Assembly: GCF_030063335.1 (NCBI RefSeq)
Contig: NZ_JASISW010000004.1
Location: forward strand, 1-64,000
DNA: 64,000 bases
Source: Rhodococcus sp. G-MC3
Lineage (GTDB): Bacteria > Actinomycetota > Actinomycetes > Mycobacteriales > Mycobacteriaceae
Direction: 5' to 3'
Shown: positions 7,506-16,422 of the stretch, piece after piece
Layout: each line of letters opens with the position of its first letter
How positions within the stretch are numbered: position 1 is the stretch's first letter
Made by a program: the position numbers and the translations under genes
The notes under the pieces: generated by a model
The model's input: the letters and a program-made list of their open reading frames with translations, nothing else
Database searches by the model: none
What the model was told of the DNA's origin: nothing

Positions 7506-9506
7506 ATGGCGAATTACATCGTTACCGGCGGTACGGGGTTCCTCGGGCAGAATGTGCTCCCGCTTCTTCTGGAGCGTGATCCCACCGCCGAGGTGCACGT
7601 ACTGGTTCGCCCACAGTCCATTGCCAAGCTCGAACAGCAGGTTTCCACGCTGGAGGGCAAGGACCGCGTACATCCGCTCGTCGGCGATCTCACCGAACCC
7701 GGACTCGGTGTCAAGGAAGAACCGTCAGGCATCGACCACATAATCCATCTCGGCGCCATCTACGACATGACGGCAGGCGACGAACAAGCGTCGACCAACG
7801 TCGACGGCACCCGCGCGATCGTCGACCTCGCAGTCCGCACCGGCGCCAGGCTCCATCACGTGTCTTCCATCGCCGTGGCGGGCGACTTCCGCGGACACTT
7901 CACCGAGAACGACTTCGACAAGGGCCAAGGATTTCCGACGGCCTATCACCGAACAAAGTTCGAGTCCGAAGAGATAGTCCGTGAGTCCGGGGTCGATTGG
8001 CGCGTCTACCGACCGTCAGCAATTCTGGGTCATTCCGAAACTGGAGCGATCGACAAGATCGACGGACCGTACTTCTTCTTTCCATTCTTCGCCGAGCTCG
8101 CAAAACTACCTGCCGCGCTTCCCATCACCGTTCCGGACATCGGTTCAACCAACGTCGTCCCCGTCGATTACGTAGCGGCCGCCCTCGTCGAGCTGGTTCA
8201 CCGTAATCCTCAGGGTCGAAGTGTCTTCCATCTGGTCAATCCCGAGCCTCAGTCGATGCTAGAGGTGTACAGCGCATTCAGCGCGGCCGCGGGCTCGAAG
8301 GCCCGAGTGGTAGGAATTCCAGGGGCGGTGGCCGCGCCGGTGGTCTCCCCCCGCCTCGATGCCATCCGAATCGGCCGCAATGCGCTCCTCACCCGCTTCG
8401 GCGTGCCCCCGGTCATGCTGGACCACCTAACGCTGCCGACGGTGTTCGATTCCGAAGCCACGCAGAATGCACTGAGCGGCAGTGGAATAACTCCGCCGCC
8501 TCTGACTGCCTACGCCGACACGCTGTGGAAGCACTGGAAGCGCGCGCTCGACCCTGACCGTGCACGGAAGCAGGATCCCCGCGGCCCACTCGTCGGGCGG
8601 CACATCGTCATCACCGGCGGATCGTCCGGCATCGGCCAGGCGAGCGCGGAGGCCGCAGCGCGTAAGGGCGCAACCGTAATCCTGCTCGCACGCGGCGCCG
8701 AACAGCTCGACGCGGTTGTTGCCGAGATTCGCGCGAGCGGCGGCGACGCGTACGGCTATCCGTGCGACATCACCGACACCGAATCAGTGGATCAGACCGT
8801 GAAAGCCATTCTGAGCGAACATGATCACGTCGACATGCTCGTCAACAATGCAGGAAGATCCATTCGCCGGTCGTTGTACCGATCCACCGATCGATTGCAC
8901 GATTTCGAGCGCACCATGGCCGTCAACTATTTCGGAGCGGTTCGCCTCGTTCTCGCCTTGCTGCCGCAGATGCGCGAGCGCCGCTTCGGCCATGTGGTCA
9001 ACATCAGTAGCGCGGCGGTGCAGAGCCATACGCCACGCTTCGCGGCCTATGTCGCGAGCAAGGCCGCTCTCGACGGTTTCGCGGAAGTTGCAGCAGCCGA
9101 GACACTTTCCGACGGAATCAGTTTCACCACCATTCACATGCCGCTTGTAGCGACGCCGATGATCACGCCGACCGGCGACAAGAACGTCGGCCCTGTCGTG
9201 TCACCGGAGAAGGCAGGAGCGATGGTGATACGTGCGTTGATCGACAAGCCGAAGCGTATCGACACACCGCTGGGAACCCTCGGTCAGTTCGGGAGCATTT
9301 TCACGCCCAAGGGCAAGGACCGCACGATGCACCAGTTCTATCGCCGCTTCCCCGATTCGGCTGCAGCCCGGGGGGAGAAGACCGAAAAACCATCCATTCC
9401 AACCGATTTCGCCCCAAAGAAGCAGTACGACGCTTCCACGCCCACCGCACGTGTGGCCAAGTTGGCGCGTCGACTGGGCCGAGTGGTGCCGGGCGCCAAC
9501 TGGTGA
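7506..9506 (+). CDS. acrA1: Two-domain SDR, AcrA1-like fatty acyl-CoA reductase
   Basis: The 666-residue protein joins two Rossmann domains. The N-terminal half is an extended SDR of the male-sterility/NAD-binding-4 type (VTGGTGFLGQN at the start, YHRTK active-site pair near 149). The C-terminal half, from about residue 360, is a classical SDR (ITGGSSGIGQ, NNAG, a Ser in ISSAAV, YVASK). This fused layout and length match mycobacterial AcrA1 (Rv3391), annotated as a multifunctional fatty acyl-CoA reductase that gives aldehyde or alcohol for wax or envelope lipids. In M. tuberculosis acrA1 also lies close to imuB-imuA', as here. A palindrome overlaps its ribosome-binding site. The enzymatic assignment rests on family resemblance; a different acyl or sugar substrate is possible. 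Confidence 0.8.
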   Translation: MANYIVTGGTGFLGQNVLPLLLERDPTAEVHVLVRPQSIAKLEQQVSTLEGKDRVHPLVGDLTEPGLGVKEEPSGIDHIIHLGAIYDMTAGDEQASTNVDGTRAIVDLAVRTGARLHHVSSIAVAGDFRGHFTENDFDKGQGFPTAYHRTKFESEEIVRESGVDWRVYRPSAILGHSETGAIDKIDGPYFFFPFFAELAKLPAALPITVPDIGSTNVVPVDYVAAALVELVHRNPQGRSVFHLVNPEPQSMLEVYSAFSAAAGSKARVVGIPGAVAAPVVSPRLDAIRIGRNALLTRFGVPPVMLDHLTLPTVFDSEATQNALSGSGITPPPLTAYADTLWKHWKRALDPDRARKQDPRGPLVGRHIVITGGSSGIGQASAEAAARKGATVILLARGAEQLDAVVAEIRASGGDAYGYPCDITDTESVDQTVKAILSEHDHVDMLVNNAGRSIRRSLYRSTDRLHDFERTMAVNYFGAVRLVLALLPQMRERRFGHVVNISSAAVQSHTPRFAAYVASKAALDGFAEVAAAETLSDGISFTTIHMPLVATPMITPTGDKNVGPVVSPEKAGAMVIRALIDKPKRIDTPLGTLGQFGSIFTPKGKDRTMHQFYRRFPDSAAARGEKTEKPSIPTDFAPKKQYDASTPTARVAKLARRLGRVVPGANW

Positions 9507-9518
9507 CCGCCGGAGAGA

Positions 9519-9878
9519 TCAATGCCGGAGAGCGCGAATCCACACTCTACCGAATCCGGCTCCGAGGTATGCCGAGGAGCCGAGCGCCAGAACCCATTTG
9601 GTGGCGCTGACGGCAGTCGTCGTCCGCACCAGCGCGTCGGTAATGTGCTCGGGGTGGTCCAGTAGGTGCAGTCCGACGAGGTTTTCCATATAATCGCCGG
9701 CAGCGGACACCACCGGCGCGAGCGTAAGTAGTCTCACTGTCGTGGGCGGCAACGGTGTCAGCTCAGCGAGTCTCGTTGCTCCTACACGGAGGGCAGCGGC
9801 ATAGATCGCAAGATGGACGAAATCCGGGTAGTAGTGGCTTCGGAATCGACCAGACGATGAGGCGAGTATCTCGCGAAG
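9519..9878 (-). pseudogene. C-terminal fragment of a membrane protein
   Basis: The frame is open from the codon after a TGA at 9879-9881 down to the stop at 9519, about 119 codons, but it has no good start codon or ribosome-binding site near its upstream end. A TTG at 9752 would give only 77 residues. The translation shows hydrophobic segments (FVHLAIYAAAL, VRLLTLAPVVSAAGDYMENL, TKWVLALGSSAYLGAG) with an AAGDYMENL motif seen in small integral-membrane proteins. It reads like the last two or three helices of a longer protein whose 5' part has been lost, beside the acrA1-like gene, which ends 13 bases away. I do not recognise the family. Confidence 0.45.
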
Positions 9879-9897
9879 TCAGTCCCATATGCCGATA

Positions 9898-10668
9898 CTA
9901 GAGTCCCCGCTCACCCGATCGATCACGCATCAGGAACGGCAGCACCGCAGCCTCGAAATCTCGGTACTTGTCACGATGAATACTGTGGCCGGAGTCGAAC
10001 GGAACGACGGTGCACTCCTGGATTTCACGAGCCATCAGGTCCAGACGCCGAAGATCCACCATCCCACCAGGTCCGCCGCGCAACACCAGAGTCGGCGCTG
10101 CTATTTTCGGCAGATTGTCCCACCACAGCGCATTGGCTCGACGAAACTGCGCGAGAGCAGTTTTCGTCATCGATCGGTCGAAGGCGAACACCGCTCGTGG
10201 ATGTCTGACGACGCTTGTCCCTGCATGCAGTAGTTCCGTGAAGCTCGGCATACGTCCCGCGAGATTCGGTGGCGCATCACCAGGACGGATGGGGATGGGC
10301 ATCTCCTCCAACACCAGTGACCGCACCAGATCGGGTCGTTCCTGAGCAACCACCGACACCGCGTAGCCGCCGAGCGAATGCCCCACCAGATCTACGGAGT
10401 CCAGGCCGAGGTGATCGATCACCGCGGCGATATCACTACCGAAGGAATCGAACGAGTAGTCGGCGGTGTGCGCACTGCGCCCGTGTCCTCGGAGGTCGAC
10501 CGATATCACCCGGCGACCGGCGACCGTCAGCGCAGCGGCAAACCTGTCCCAGGTACCTGCGTCACCGCCCATACCGTGCACGAGCACCACTGGTACTCGA
10601 TCGGATCTGCCGGTGTCTCGGTAAGCGATGGCAACGCCGGACACGTCGAGTACATCCACATCCGTCAT
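9898..10668 (-). CDS. Alpha/beta-fold hydrolase
   Basis: The protein has 256 residues from the ATG at 10668; the longer frame upstream lacks domain content. It shows VVLVHGMGGDAGTW (oxyanion HG motif), VDLRGHGRS, the nucleophile elbow GHSLGG, and a late His in DSGHSIHRD. This is a complete Ser-Asp-His hydrolase of the epoxide hydrolase/haloperoxidase-like family, cytoplasmic, with unknown substrate. A TAGCCT sits at -13 to -8 of the start codon with no Shine-Dalgarno, so it is probably transcribed as a nearly leaderless mRNA. It lies 32 bases downstream of imuB on the same strand. There is no sign that it takes part in mutagenesis. Confidence 0.85.
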   Translation of the reverse strand: MTDVDVLDVSGVAIAYRDTGRSDRVPVVLVHGMGGDAGTWDRFAAALTVAGRRVISVDLRGHGRSAHTADYSFDSFGSDIAAVIDHLGLDSVDLVGHSLGGYAVSVVAQERPDLVRSLVLEEMPIPIRPGDAPPNLAGRMPSFTELLHAGTSVVRHPRAVFAFDRSMTKTALAQFRRANALWWDNLPKIAAPTLVLRGGPGGMVDLRRLDLMAREIQECTVVPFDSGHSIHRDKYRDFEAAVLPFLMRDRSGERGL

Positions 10669-10700
10669 TCGGACCAGGCTAGACGGAGCGTGGACATGCC

Positions 10701-12254
10701 CTACTCGTAGATGCCTTCTACTCGCCATTCGTCGCCGTCGTAGACCAACAGCACAGCGCGGTGCTCCTCGAACAGCACCTGTAACCGAGCTCCCTGCATA
10801 CCCGTGATCGGATCCCACCACCGTTCGTCCATCGGCCACGGGCCAGCCCAGCCCAGCAGCGGCCACTTCTTGCTCCCCCATCGAAGAACAACAGGGTCAG
10901 CGTCGAAACCACCACGCGCACCGATATTCACCCCGTTACCGTCGATGTCTTCCAGTATCACGCGGGGGCAGTTGTCCATCACGGCAGCAGGAGCAGGTTG
11001 CGGAAGCCTGCCCGGCCACGGCGCCGATGGATCGGACAGCGGAACCAATTCGTCACCGAGGCTGCGGAGTGTCACTCGCTCCACCGGCCCACGCCCGCCA
11101 CTCAACACACCGATTTTGACCGCATCGCCGCCGAGCAGGCCCTGCACCCGCACCAAGGCGCGTTTGACTCGTTCGTCCTCGTCGCCGACGCTCCCCCACA
11201 GCCCCAACTGAAGCTCTGCGGCAGCGACGACCTCCACCGGTTCGAGTCGAAGGACAGTGATGCCCGCAGTCGGCTTGCCCTCGCTACGCCCCGTGAGCCA
11301 ACCGTCGAGCTGCCACCGAACCCGATCAGCGGTCCCCTCCGGGGTCAGCGGCTCGGCGCACCTCCAGATACGGGAGAGTGTCTCACCGTTTCCGGTGGAC
11401 GCGTATACGAGAAGTCGAGTACAGGCAACCGCGGCGGCAGCCAGCTTCGTATGCAGCTTTTCGGCCATTCCGCGTCCGGCGAATGCAGCTGCATCCACGC
11501 GATCTATCGGTGGATCGCATTCATGATCGACGTTCAGATCAGGAGGGAGTGCACGAGCAGAGGGTGGGCGTTCCGGCTCTCCTCTCGCGCAGCGATGCGC
11601 CAGCACCGCATCCGTTCCGAACCGGGAAGCCACATCGCCCGGAGTGAGCGCAGCGAAATCTCCGATGGTGCGTAAGCCCAAACGTCGCAACAGATCGATC
11701 AGCTCTTGGCGATCCTTGGCGGCAAGACTCGGCTCGGCGGCAAGCTCGGCAACCGGTAACGGCGCAAGAAACCGTGCCGCCCCTTTCCGCGGGACGACTA
11801 CAGCGTGCCGCGCCGCGATGACCGCCGTCGTCAACTCGTCGGCGATGCCGATCTGGCATTCCACCCCGGCACTGGCTGCCTGGTCGATCAATCTCTCGGC
11901 AGCCTTGTGTTCTGAACCGAAGTACCTGCTCACACCGCGCGCTCCGAGGATCAACAGACCTGGCCGCAGCACCTCGACTCCTGGTGCCGCAGCATCGATG
12001 GCTGCAGCAACCGGTTCGAAGAGGCGTCCGTCACGATCCGAATCCGCGGTCATCACGTGCACGTCGGGACAGCGCGCCTGTGCCTCTCGTTTGCGGAGAC
12101 CGCGTCGCACTCCTTCGGCTCGCGCCGTGGCGGAACACGCGATCACCCGGTTGGCAGAGACCACCGCAACCGGATGGGTGGCAGGTAGATCGGCGACAGC
12201 GGCAGCGGCGACAGCGGGCCAGTCCGGACACCACAGTGCCAGCACCCGGCTCAT
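10701..12254 (-). CDS. imuB: ImuB, Y-family polymerase-like mutasome adaptor
   Basis: A 517-residue Y-family (DinB-like) protein. At the N-terminus, where active Y-family enzymes have a DxDxFF-type metal-binding motif, it reads [12 protein letters not shown]. The second acidic pair (usually SxDE) is replaced by [13 protein letters not shown]. Loss of these acidic residues is characteristic of ImuB, which is not itself a polymerase. QLGLWG, near residue 360, resembles the beta-clamp-binding motif QLPLWG of mycobacterial ImuB. In that system ImuB bridges the clamp, ImuA' and DnaE2. The ATG overlaps the imuA' stop (ATGA), so the two are translationally coupled and share the upstream LexA box. 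dnaE2 lies only 5.7 kb beyond the end of this gene. Confidence 0.95.
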   Translation of the reverse strand: MSRVLALWCPDWPAVAAAAVADLPATHPVAVVSANRVIACSATARAEGVRRGLRKREAQARCPDVHVMTADSDRDGRLFEPVAAAIDAAAPGVEVLRPGLLILGARGVSRYFGSEHKAAERLIDQAASAGVECQIGIADELTTAVIAARHAVVVPRKGAARFLAPLPVAELAAEPSLAAKDRQELIDLLRRLGLRTIGDFAALTPGDVASRFGTDAVLAHRCARGEPERPPSARALPPDLNVDHECDPPIDRVDAAAFAGRGMAEKLHTKLAAAAVACTRLLVYASTGNGETLSRIWRCAEPLTPEGTADRVRWQLDGWLTGRSEGKPTAGITVLRLEPVEVVAAAELQLGLWGSVGDEDERVKRALVRVQGLLGGDAVKIGVLSGGRGPVERVTLRSLGDELVPLSDPSAPWPGRLPQPAPAAVMDNCPRVILEDIDGNGVNIGARGGFDADPVVLRWGSKKWPLLGWAGPWPMDERWWDPITGMQGARLQVLFEEHRAVLLVYDGDEWRVEGIYE

Positions 12255-13177
12255 GCCAGCACCGCAAACCTGCCGATGGGCACCGTGACGGACAGACCGG
12301 CATCACCCGGCGGCGCCTCGAACCATTCGACGCGACCGTTCTCGGACCGCAGATCGAAACACGTGCTGCGGGTACGCATCGCCTTTCCCTGGGCGCGCAC
12401 TTCGAGTCGCAGATTTCGTAACCTGCCACGCCCGGATCGCTCCCCCGTCCCGACTCCGCCGACGCTGCGCACCACGGCGTCGAGACGTAGTTCGACGCCG
12501 TCCCAGTGCCCGTCCGTGACGAGAAGCGTTGCACCTTTGCTTCGGGCACGCGCCACGACGGCACGCGCCCTCGACGGTGGCACAGACCTTCCGCCCAGAC
12601 CCAATACGACGAGATCCAAGCCGTCCAGCAGGATGGCCGCGACCTCCACCGGATCGTCGCCAGGATCGGGAACAACTGCCAAACGATGCAACTGGGCACC
12701 CATCTCGGCAGCAGCGAGCAAACCGAACCGCGGTTGACCCACCACTGCCACATGCCCACCCGATGCGGTGACTGCGGCGACCATTCCCAGCAACAGAGAA
12801 CCGGCACCGGACACCGATGCCACCGATCCGCGAGCCAGACCGCCGTGAGGGAACAGGGACGCGAGCGCTCCGGGAACCGCCAGCACCTCCCGACTCGGCA
12901 TCGTCCGGCCCGGCATCCTCCGGCCCGAAACCTCCGGCACGGACTCTTCCGCCGACTCTGCCTGGGGAGAATCTGCAGGGGGAGAATCTGCTCGAACCGG
13001 TCTCGACTCGGCTCGGCTCGACTCGGTGGGATACGCGGCGGATCGCACTTCTCCGCGCGAAGGAACCGACGCCATGCGTCGCCGCAAGTGTTCGACGCGC
13101 TCCGGCAACGACAAGTTGGCCAGAACGATATCGGGCAGAGATACACCATCAGCGGCGGCTTCGGATGAAACGGACAT
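12251..13177 (-). CDS. imuA': ImuA', RecA-like mutasome accessory protein
   Basis: The start is the ATG at 13177, preceded by GGGGAG at seven bases, giving 308 residues. The longer open frame up to 13333 would cross the LexA box and is rejected. The central region carries a RecA-like fold: [17 protein letters not shown] near the position of a Walker A loop but lacking the usual GKT/S, then strand motifs such as [10 protein letters not shown] and [21 protein letters not shown]. This fits ImuA' (Rv3395c type), the third SOS mutasome partner, which interacts with ImuB. A long Arg/Ser/Pro-rich linker near residues 40-90 is probably disordered. The gene overlaps imuB by four bases. Confidence 0.9.
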   Translation of the reverse strand: MSVSSEAAADGVSLPDIVLANLSLPERVEHLRRRMASVPSRGEVRSAAYPTESSRAESRPVRADSPPADSPQAESAEESVPEVSGRRMPGRTMPSREVLAVPGALASLFPHGGLARGSVASVSGAGSLLLGMVAAVTASGGHVAVVGQPRFGLLAAAEMGAQLHRLAVVPDPGDDPVEVAAILLDGLDLVVLGLGGRSVPPSRARAVVARARSKGATLLVTDGHWDGVELRLDAVVRSVGGVGTGERSGRGRLRNLRLEVRAQGKAMRTRSTCFDLRSENGRVEWFEAPPGDAGLSVTVPIGRFAVLA

Positions 13178-13248
13178 GCTCAACTCCCCAGAAGATCGAT
13201 GAAAGCAGGCACTCGTGCCCATCCGGAGGCGACGGGGAAGTATCGCTT

Positions 13249-13264
13249 TCGAACAGACTTTCGA
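13249..13264. promoter_or_regulatory. LexA (SOS) box upstream of imuA'-imuB
   Basis: TCGAACAGACTTTCGA differs from the palindromic consensus TCGAAC-N4-GTTCGA at one base. It is centred about 80 bp upstream of the imuA' ATG at 13177. Together with the box before dnaE2, it puts all three mutasome genes of the window under likely LexA control. Confidence 0.85.
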
Positions 13265-13381
13265 ACTCCCTTTCAGTAAAGCCGCTGCAACCACCCCAGT
13301 CAAGATGAGGATGAAAACGCTGGTGAAGGGCACGGCTACTCGAAGAAATCACCCATGCGGGCACCGGTGCCCTTCGTCAAC

Positions 13382-13387
13382 TAACCT
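13382..13387 (+). promoter_or_regulatory. -10 element of the Ser/Thr kinase gene (leaderless)
   Basis: TAACCT lies at -12 to -7 relative to the GTG at 13394, the spacing expected if transcription begins at the start codon. No Shine-Dalgarno is present. This decides the start at 13394 rather than the in-frame GTG at 13388. Confidence 0.6.
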
Positions 13388-13393
13388 GTGGTC

Positions 13394-14611
13394 GTGACCG
13401 ACCAGCAGCGCACCGTAAGGGTCGTCGGACCCGACTACCTTCTCGCAGGCAGATACCGCCTTGCCTACAAGCTCGGCGGCGGCGGAATGGGCGCCGTCTG
13501 GCTCGCGCAGGACACACTCATGGGCCGCAAGGTCGCTGTCAAACAGGTCACCTCGACGGCGCATCTGAGCGATGCAGCTGCACGGGAGGTACGCAACCGA
13601 GCGATGCGTGAGGGCCGCATCGCCGCCCGCCTCACAAGCCTCCATGCGATCGCAATGCACGACGTCGCGATCGAGGACGGCGAGCCGTGGCTGGTCATGG
13701 AATACATGCCATCGCGAAGCCTGGCTCAGGCCCTGAACAGCACGGAGTTTCTGCAGCCGTACGAGGTGGCGCAAGTCGGCGCGCAGGTGGCGGACGCGCT
13801 CACCGAGGCCCACGAAGCAGGCATCGTCCATCGCGACATCAAGCCGGGAAACATCCTGATCGCCGACCGCGGACGAACACTCGGGATCGTCAAGATCAGC
13901 GATTTCGGTATTTCACGCGCAAAAGGGGACGTCGAGGAATCGGATTCGAGTGTCATCACCGGAACGCCTGCGTACTTTGCACCCGAGGTGGCCCGCGGAC
14001 AGGATCCCACTGAAGCGAGCGACGTATTCTCGCTCGGTGCCACGCTCTACACGGCCACGGAAGGACGGCCGCCATTCGACATCGATCAGGATTCCATCGC
14101 ACTGCTTCATCGTGTCGCCAGGGGCCAGATCATCAGACCCACCAGGTCGGGCGATCTGACGCCGGCACTCCTGCACATGCTCGAACCCGACCACACGCGC
14201 CGCCCGACGATGGCTCAGGCACGTGACGAGATCATCCGGGCCGCCATCAGCAGCCGCGGCCACATTGCAAATCTTCGAGGCGTCCCGATCACCTCCTCCG
14301 ACGGGACCGTTCCCGCCTGGGCGCACCGATCTACTCCCGTCGCCGAAACCCGGCGTCCCTCCAGGGAATTCGGCAACACCATCGCAGGCCTCCCCGCGGT
14401 ACGCTCCGGTGGATTGTCCGATGATCAGACCCCCAAGCCCTATGCCCCGCCTGCATTCGATCCGCCGAAGAAGAAGAATCCACTCGAAGTTGTCCTCGAC
14501 CGTATCGACGACGTAGTGGGAGACAAGGTCGACATCTCGCCTGAAGTCATCTTGGCCGTCCTCGTCGCGGTGGGCGTCCTGTTGATCGTGCTCATCATCG
14601 CGATTCTCTGA
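13394..14611 (+). CDS. Tail-anchored serine/threonine protein kinase
   Basis: A Hanks-type kinase of 405 residues. It has a glycine loop GGGGMGAV near residue 30, VAVK with the ATP-binding Lys, the catalytic loop HRDIKPGN near 146, DFG near 168, and an activation loop ending GTPAYFAPE. The kinase domain ends near residue 285. A Pro/Thr/Ser-rich linker follows, and the protein ends with one hydrophobic helix (VILAVLVAVGVLLIVLIIAIL) right at the C-terminus. It therefore has essentially no extracytoplasmic domain, unlike PASTA kinases such as PknB. It is likely a tail-anchored inner-membrane kinase facing the cytoplasm. Neighbours are imuA' (divergent) and a two-component operon (convergent). 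Its substrates are unknown. Confidence 0.93.
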   Translation: MTDQQRTVRVVGPDYLLAGRYRLAYKLGGGGMGAVWLAQDTLMGRKVAVKQVTSTAHLSDAAAREVRNRAMREGRIAARLTSLHAIAMHDVAIEDGEPWLVMEYMPSRSLAQALNSTEFLQPYEVAQVGAQVADALTEAHEAGIVHRDIKPGNILIADRGRTLGIVKISDFGISRAKGDVEESDSSVITGTPAYFAPEVARGQDPTEASDVFSLGATLYTATEGRPPFDIDQDSIALLHRVARGQIIRPTRSGDLTPALLHMLEPDHTRRPTMAQARDEIIRAAISSRGHIANLRGVPITSSDGTVPAWAHRSTPVAETRRPSREFGNTIAGLPAVRSGGLSDDQTPKPYAPPAFDPPKKKNPLEVVLDRIDDVVGDKVDISPEVILAVLVAVGVLLIVLIIAIL

Positions 14612-14617
14612 TCTCGA

Positions 14618-15262
14618 CTATCGCGACTCGAACACCGCAATAGCAATCTGAACGCGATTGACCGAGCCGAGTTTCGACAGAATCCGCGAGACATAGGTTT
14701 TGACCGTCGCAACACTCATGTACAGAGCAGCGCTGATCTCGGCGTTGGAAAAACCCTGGGACACGGCGACGGCCACCTCGCGTTCGCGATCGGTCAACGC
14801 CGTCAACGCGTCACCGGTTCTTGCGGAACCCGAGCGCGAATCATGCTCACGCCACGAACGAACAAGCTTTGCGACGGCGGAGGGCGACAGCATCGACTCA
14901 CCGTCGCGCACCCGCTTCACTGCATCGACGATGTCCCGCGGAGGCGTGTCTTTCAGCAGGAAACCGTTGGCACCCAAACGAAGTGCCCGAAGAAGATATT
15001 CATCGGTATCGAACGTGGTCAGCACGATCACGGCAGGCGCATTCAGGACCGCGCGCACCACCTCGGTTGCGGCGAGTCCGTCCATGACAGGCATTCTTAT
15101 GTCCATGAGCACCACGTCGGGACGGAGCTTTCGGACCGATTCAATTGCCTTCTCCCCGTCGGCCGCTTCACCGACGACGCGAATGCCGCTGTCGGACCGC
15201 AGGATCATCGAGAGCCCCGACCGAACGAGAGCATCGTCGTCGACGAGAAGAACGTCGATCAT
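14618..15262 (-). CDS. NarL/LuxR-family response regulator
   Basis: The protein has 214 residues from ATG 15262, which overlaps the upstream kinase stop as ATGA; ATG 15271 is an alternative. The receiver domain has the acidic pair in VLLVDDD, the phospho-acceptor Asp in VVLMDIRMP, Thr in VLTTFD and Lys in FLLKDT. The C-terminal LuxR-type HTH reads LTDREREVAVAVSQG, then the ATVKTYVSRILSKL recognition helix. It is the output partner of the histidine kinase immediately upstream, in an operon with a YqeB-like membrane protein. The signal and target genes are unknown. Its stop lies six bases from the convergent Ser/Thr kinase stop. Confidence 0.93.
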   Translation of the reverse strand: MIDVLLVDDDALVRSGLSMILRSDSGIRVVGEAADGEKAIESVRKLRPDVVLMDIRMPVMDGLAATEVVRAVLNAPAVIVLTTFDTDEYLLRALRLGANGFLLKDTPPRDIVDAVKRVRDGESMLSPSAVAKLVRSWREHDSRSGSARTGDALTALTDREREVAVAVSQGFSNAEISAALYMSVATVKTYVSRILSKLGSVNRVQIAIAVFESR

Positions 15263-16422
15263 CCCGGCCATGGTAACCACGCTTCCAGTACGTAACGAGG
15301 TAAGCCGTCGCAGAACCGAAGTCCGTATTCGAGCCTCCCGCCGGCAAGGGTCACACGTTCGGTCAGGCCGATCAGGCCCGAATGGGCACCCGGCACTTCG
15401 GTGGGACGGGTCCCGAGCGCGTTCGTCAGCGACACCCTCAGATACTCGTCCGCGGTCCACAGCCGCACCAGCACAGCAGTATCCACCGCGTGCTTGCACG
15501 TATTGGTGAGACCCTCCTGCACAACCCGAAACATGGTCCTGCTCGACGTTGCCGAAATCTCGGCGTTCACGGGAATATCGTTTCGGTAATCGACGACAAC
15601 GCCCACGGCTCGCACCTCCTCCACTATCGACGGTATATCCCCGATTCCCGACGTGGGCCGCATAAGCGGGCTGTCATCCTCGGACCGAAGCACTCCAAGA
15701 ATTTCGCGGAGATCGTCCAAGGCTCCGTGCGCGCTCGCACGAATTGTCGCCGCAATAGTTTCGATCTCCGCTCTGTCGGCATCGACGCGCACCTCCAACG
15801 CACCCGCATGGAGACTGACCATCGAAATCCTGTGGGCCAACGCGTCGTGCATCTCTCGGGCGATGCGCTCTCGTTCCTGCCCGCGAACACGGTCGGCACG
15901 CTCTAGTGCTGCGGCCTCGGCTCGCTCGGCTCGCTCTCGCAGAGAGTCGATGACTTCTCTACGCGCTTTGACTACGAAGCCCCACGTCAACGGGATACTG
16001 AGAAGCGCAAGACTGAGGATGCCCGCGGACAGAAACGCCTCGCCGTCCATGAACACACCGGCGAACACCAGCGACGCCGCAAGATGGAGAACGGAAACGG
16101 GAACGGACGCCTGCCATGATCTGCGCGATGCCATGGTGTAGATCGCTACCAGTTCGGCCCCGCCGACGGCGTCGGTGAATATCGTCGGCAACGCCAAGGC
16201 GAGCGCGACAGCGATCGGCCACCGTCGACGCCACCACAGCAATATGATCGACACGATCGAAAGAACGACCACCACAATGGCTTTGGAATCCGAGAACACG
16301 CCGCGGTCCAGACCGTCGGCGATCACGAGCACAGCGATGAATACGGAAAATAACGTCGCTGCGATATCCCACACTCGATCTCGGTGCGAGCTGCGAAGAT
16401 TTGACGGCAGACGCGAATTCAC
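15259..16422 (-). CDS. Sensor histidine kinase, HisKA_3 (NarX/DesK) type
   Basis: The 387-residue protein has about six hydrophobic segments in residues 20-165 without a large periplasmic loop, which suggests sensing within or at the membrane. A coiled coil (EALRERAERAEAA type) follows. The phospho-acceptor motif is ERERIAREMHDALAHRI, with His in EMHD, and the HATPase domain has the N box VVQEGLTNTCKHA and the G box GLIGLTERV. This is the standard layout of HisKA_3 kinases paired with NarL-type regulators. The gene overlaps the YqeB-like gene upstream and the response regulator downstream by four bases each, so the three are one transcription and translation unit. Confidence 0.93.
   Translation of the reverse strand: MNSRLPSNLRSSHRDRVWDIAATLFSVFIAVLVIADGLDRGVFSDSKAIVVVVLSIVSIILLWWRRRWPIAVALALALPTIFTDAVGGAELVAIYTMASRRSWQASVPVSVLHLAASLVFAGVFMDGEAFLSAGILSLALLSIPLTWGFVVKARREVIDSLRERAERAEAAALERADRVRGQERERIAREMHDALAHRISMVSLHAGALEVRVDADRAEIETIAATIRASAHGALDDLREILGVLRSEDDSPLMRPTSGIGDIPSIVEEVRAVGVVVDYRNDIPVNAEISATSSRTMFRVVQEGLTNTCKHAVDTAVLVRLWTADEYLRVSLTNALGTRPTEVPGAHSGLIGLTERVTLAGGRLEYGLRFCDGLPRYVLEAWLPWPG

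Noticed and set aside
13178-13333. N-terminal extension of ImuA' to 13333
   Set aside because: It would translate through the LexA box, while ATG 13177 has a strong ribosome-binding site and matches the family start.
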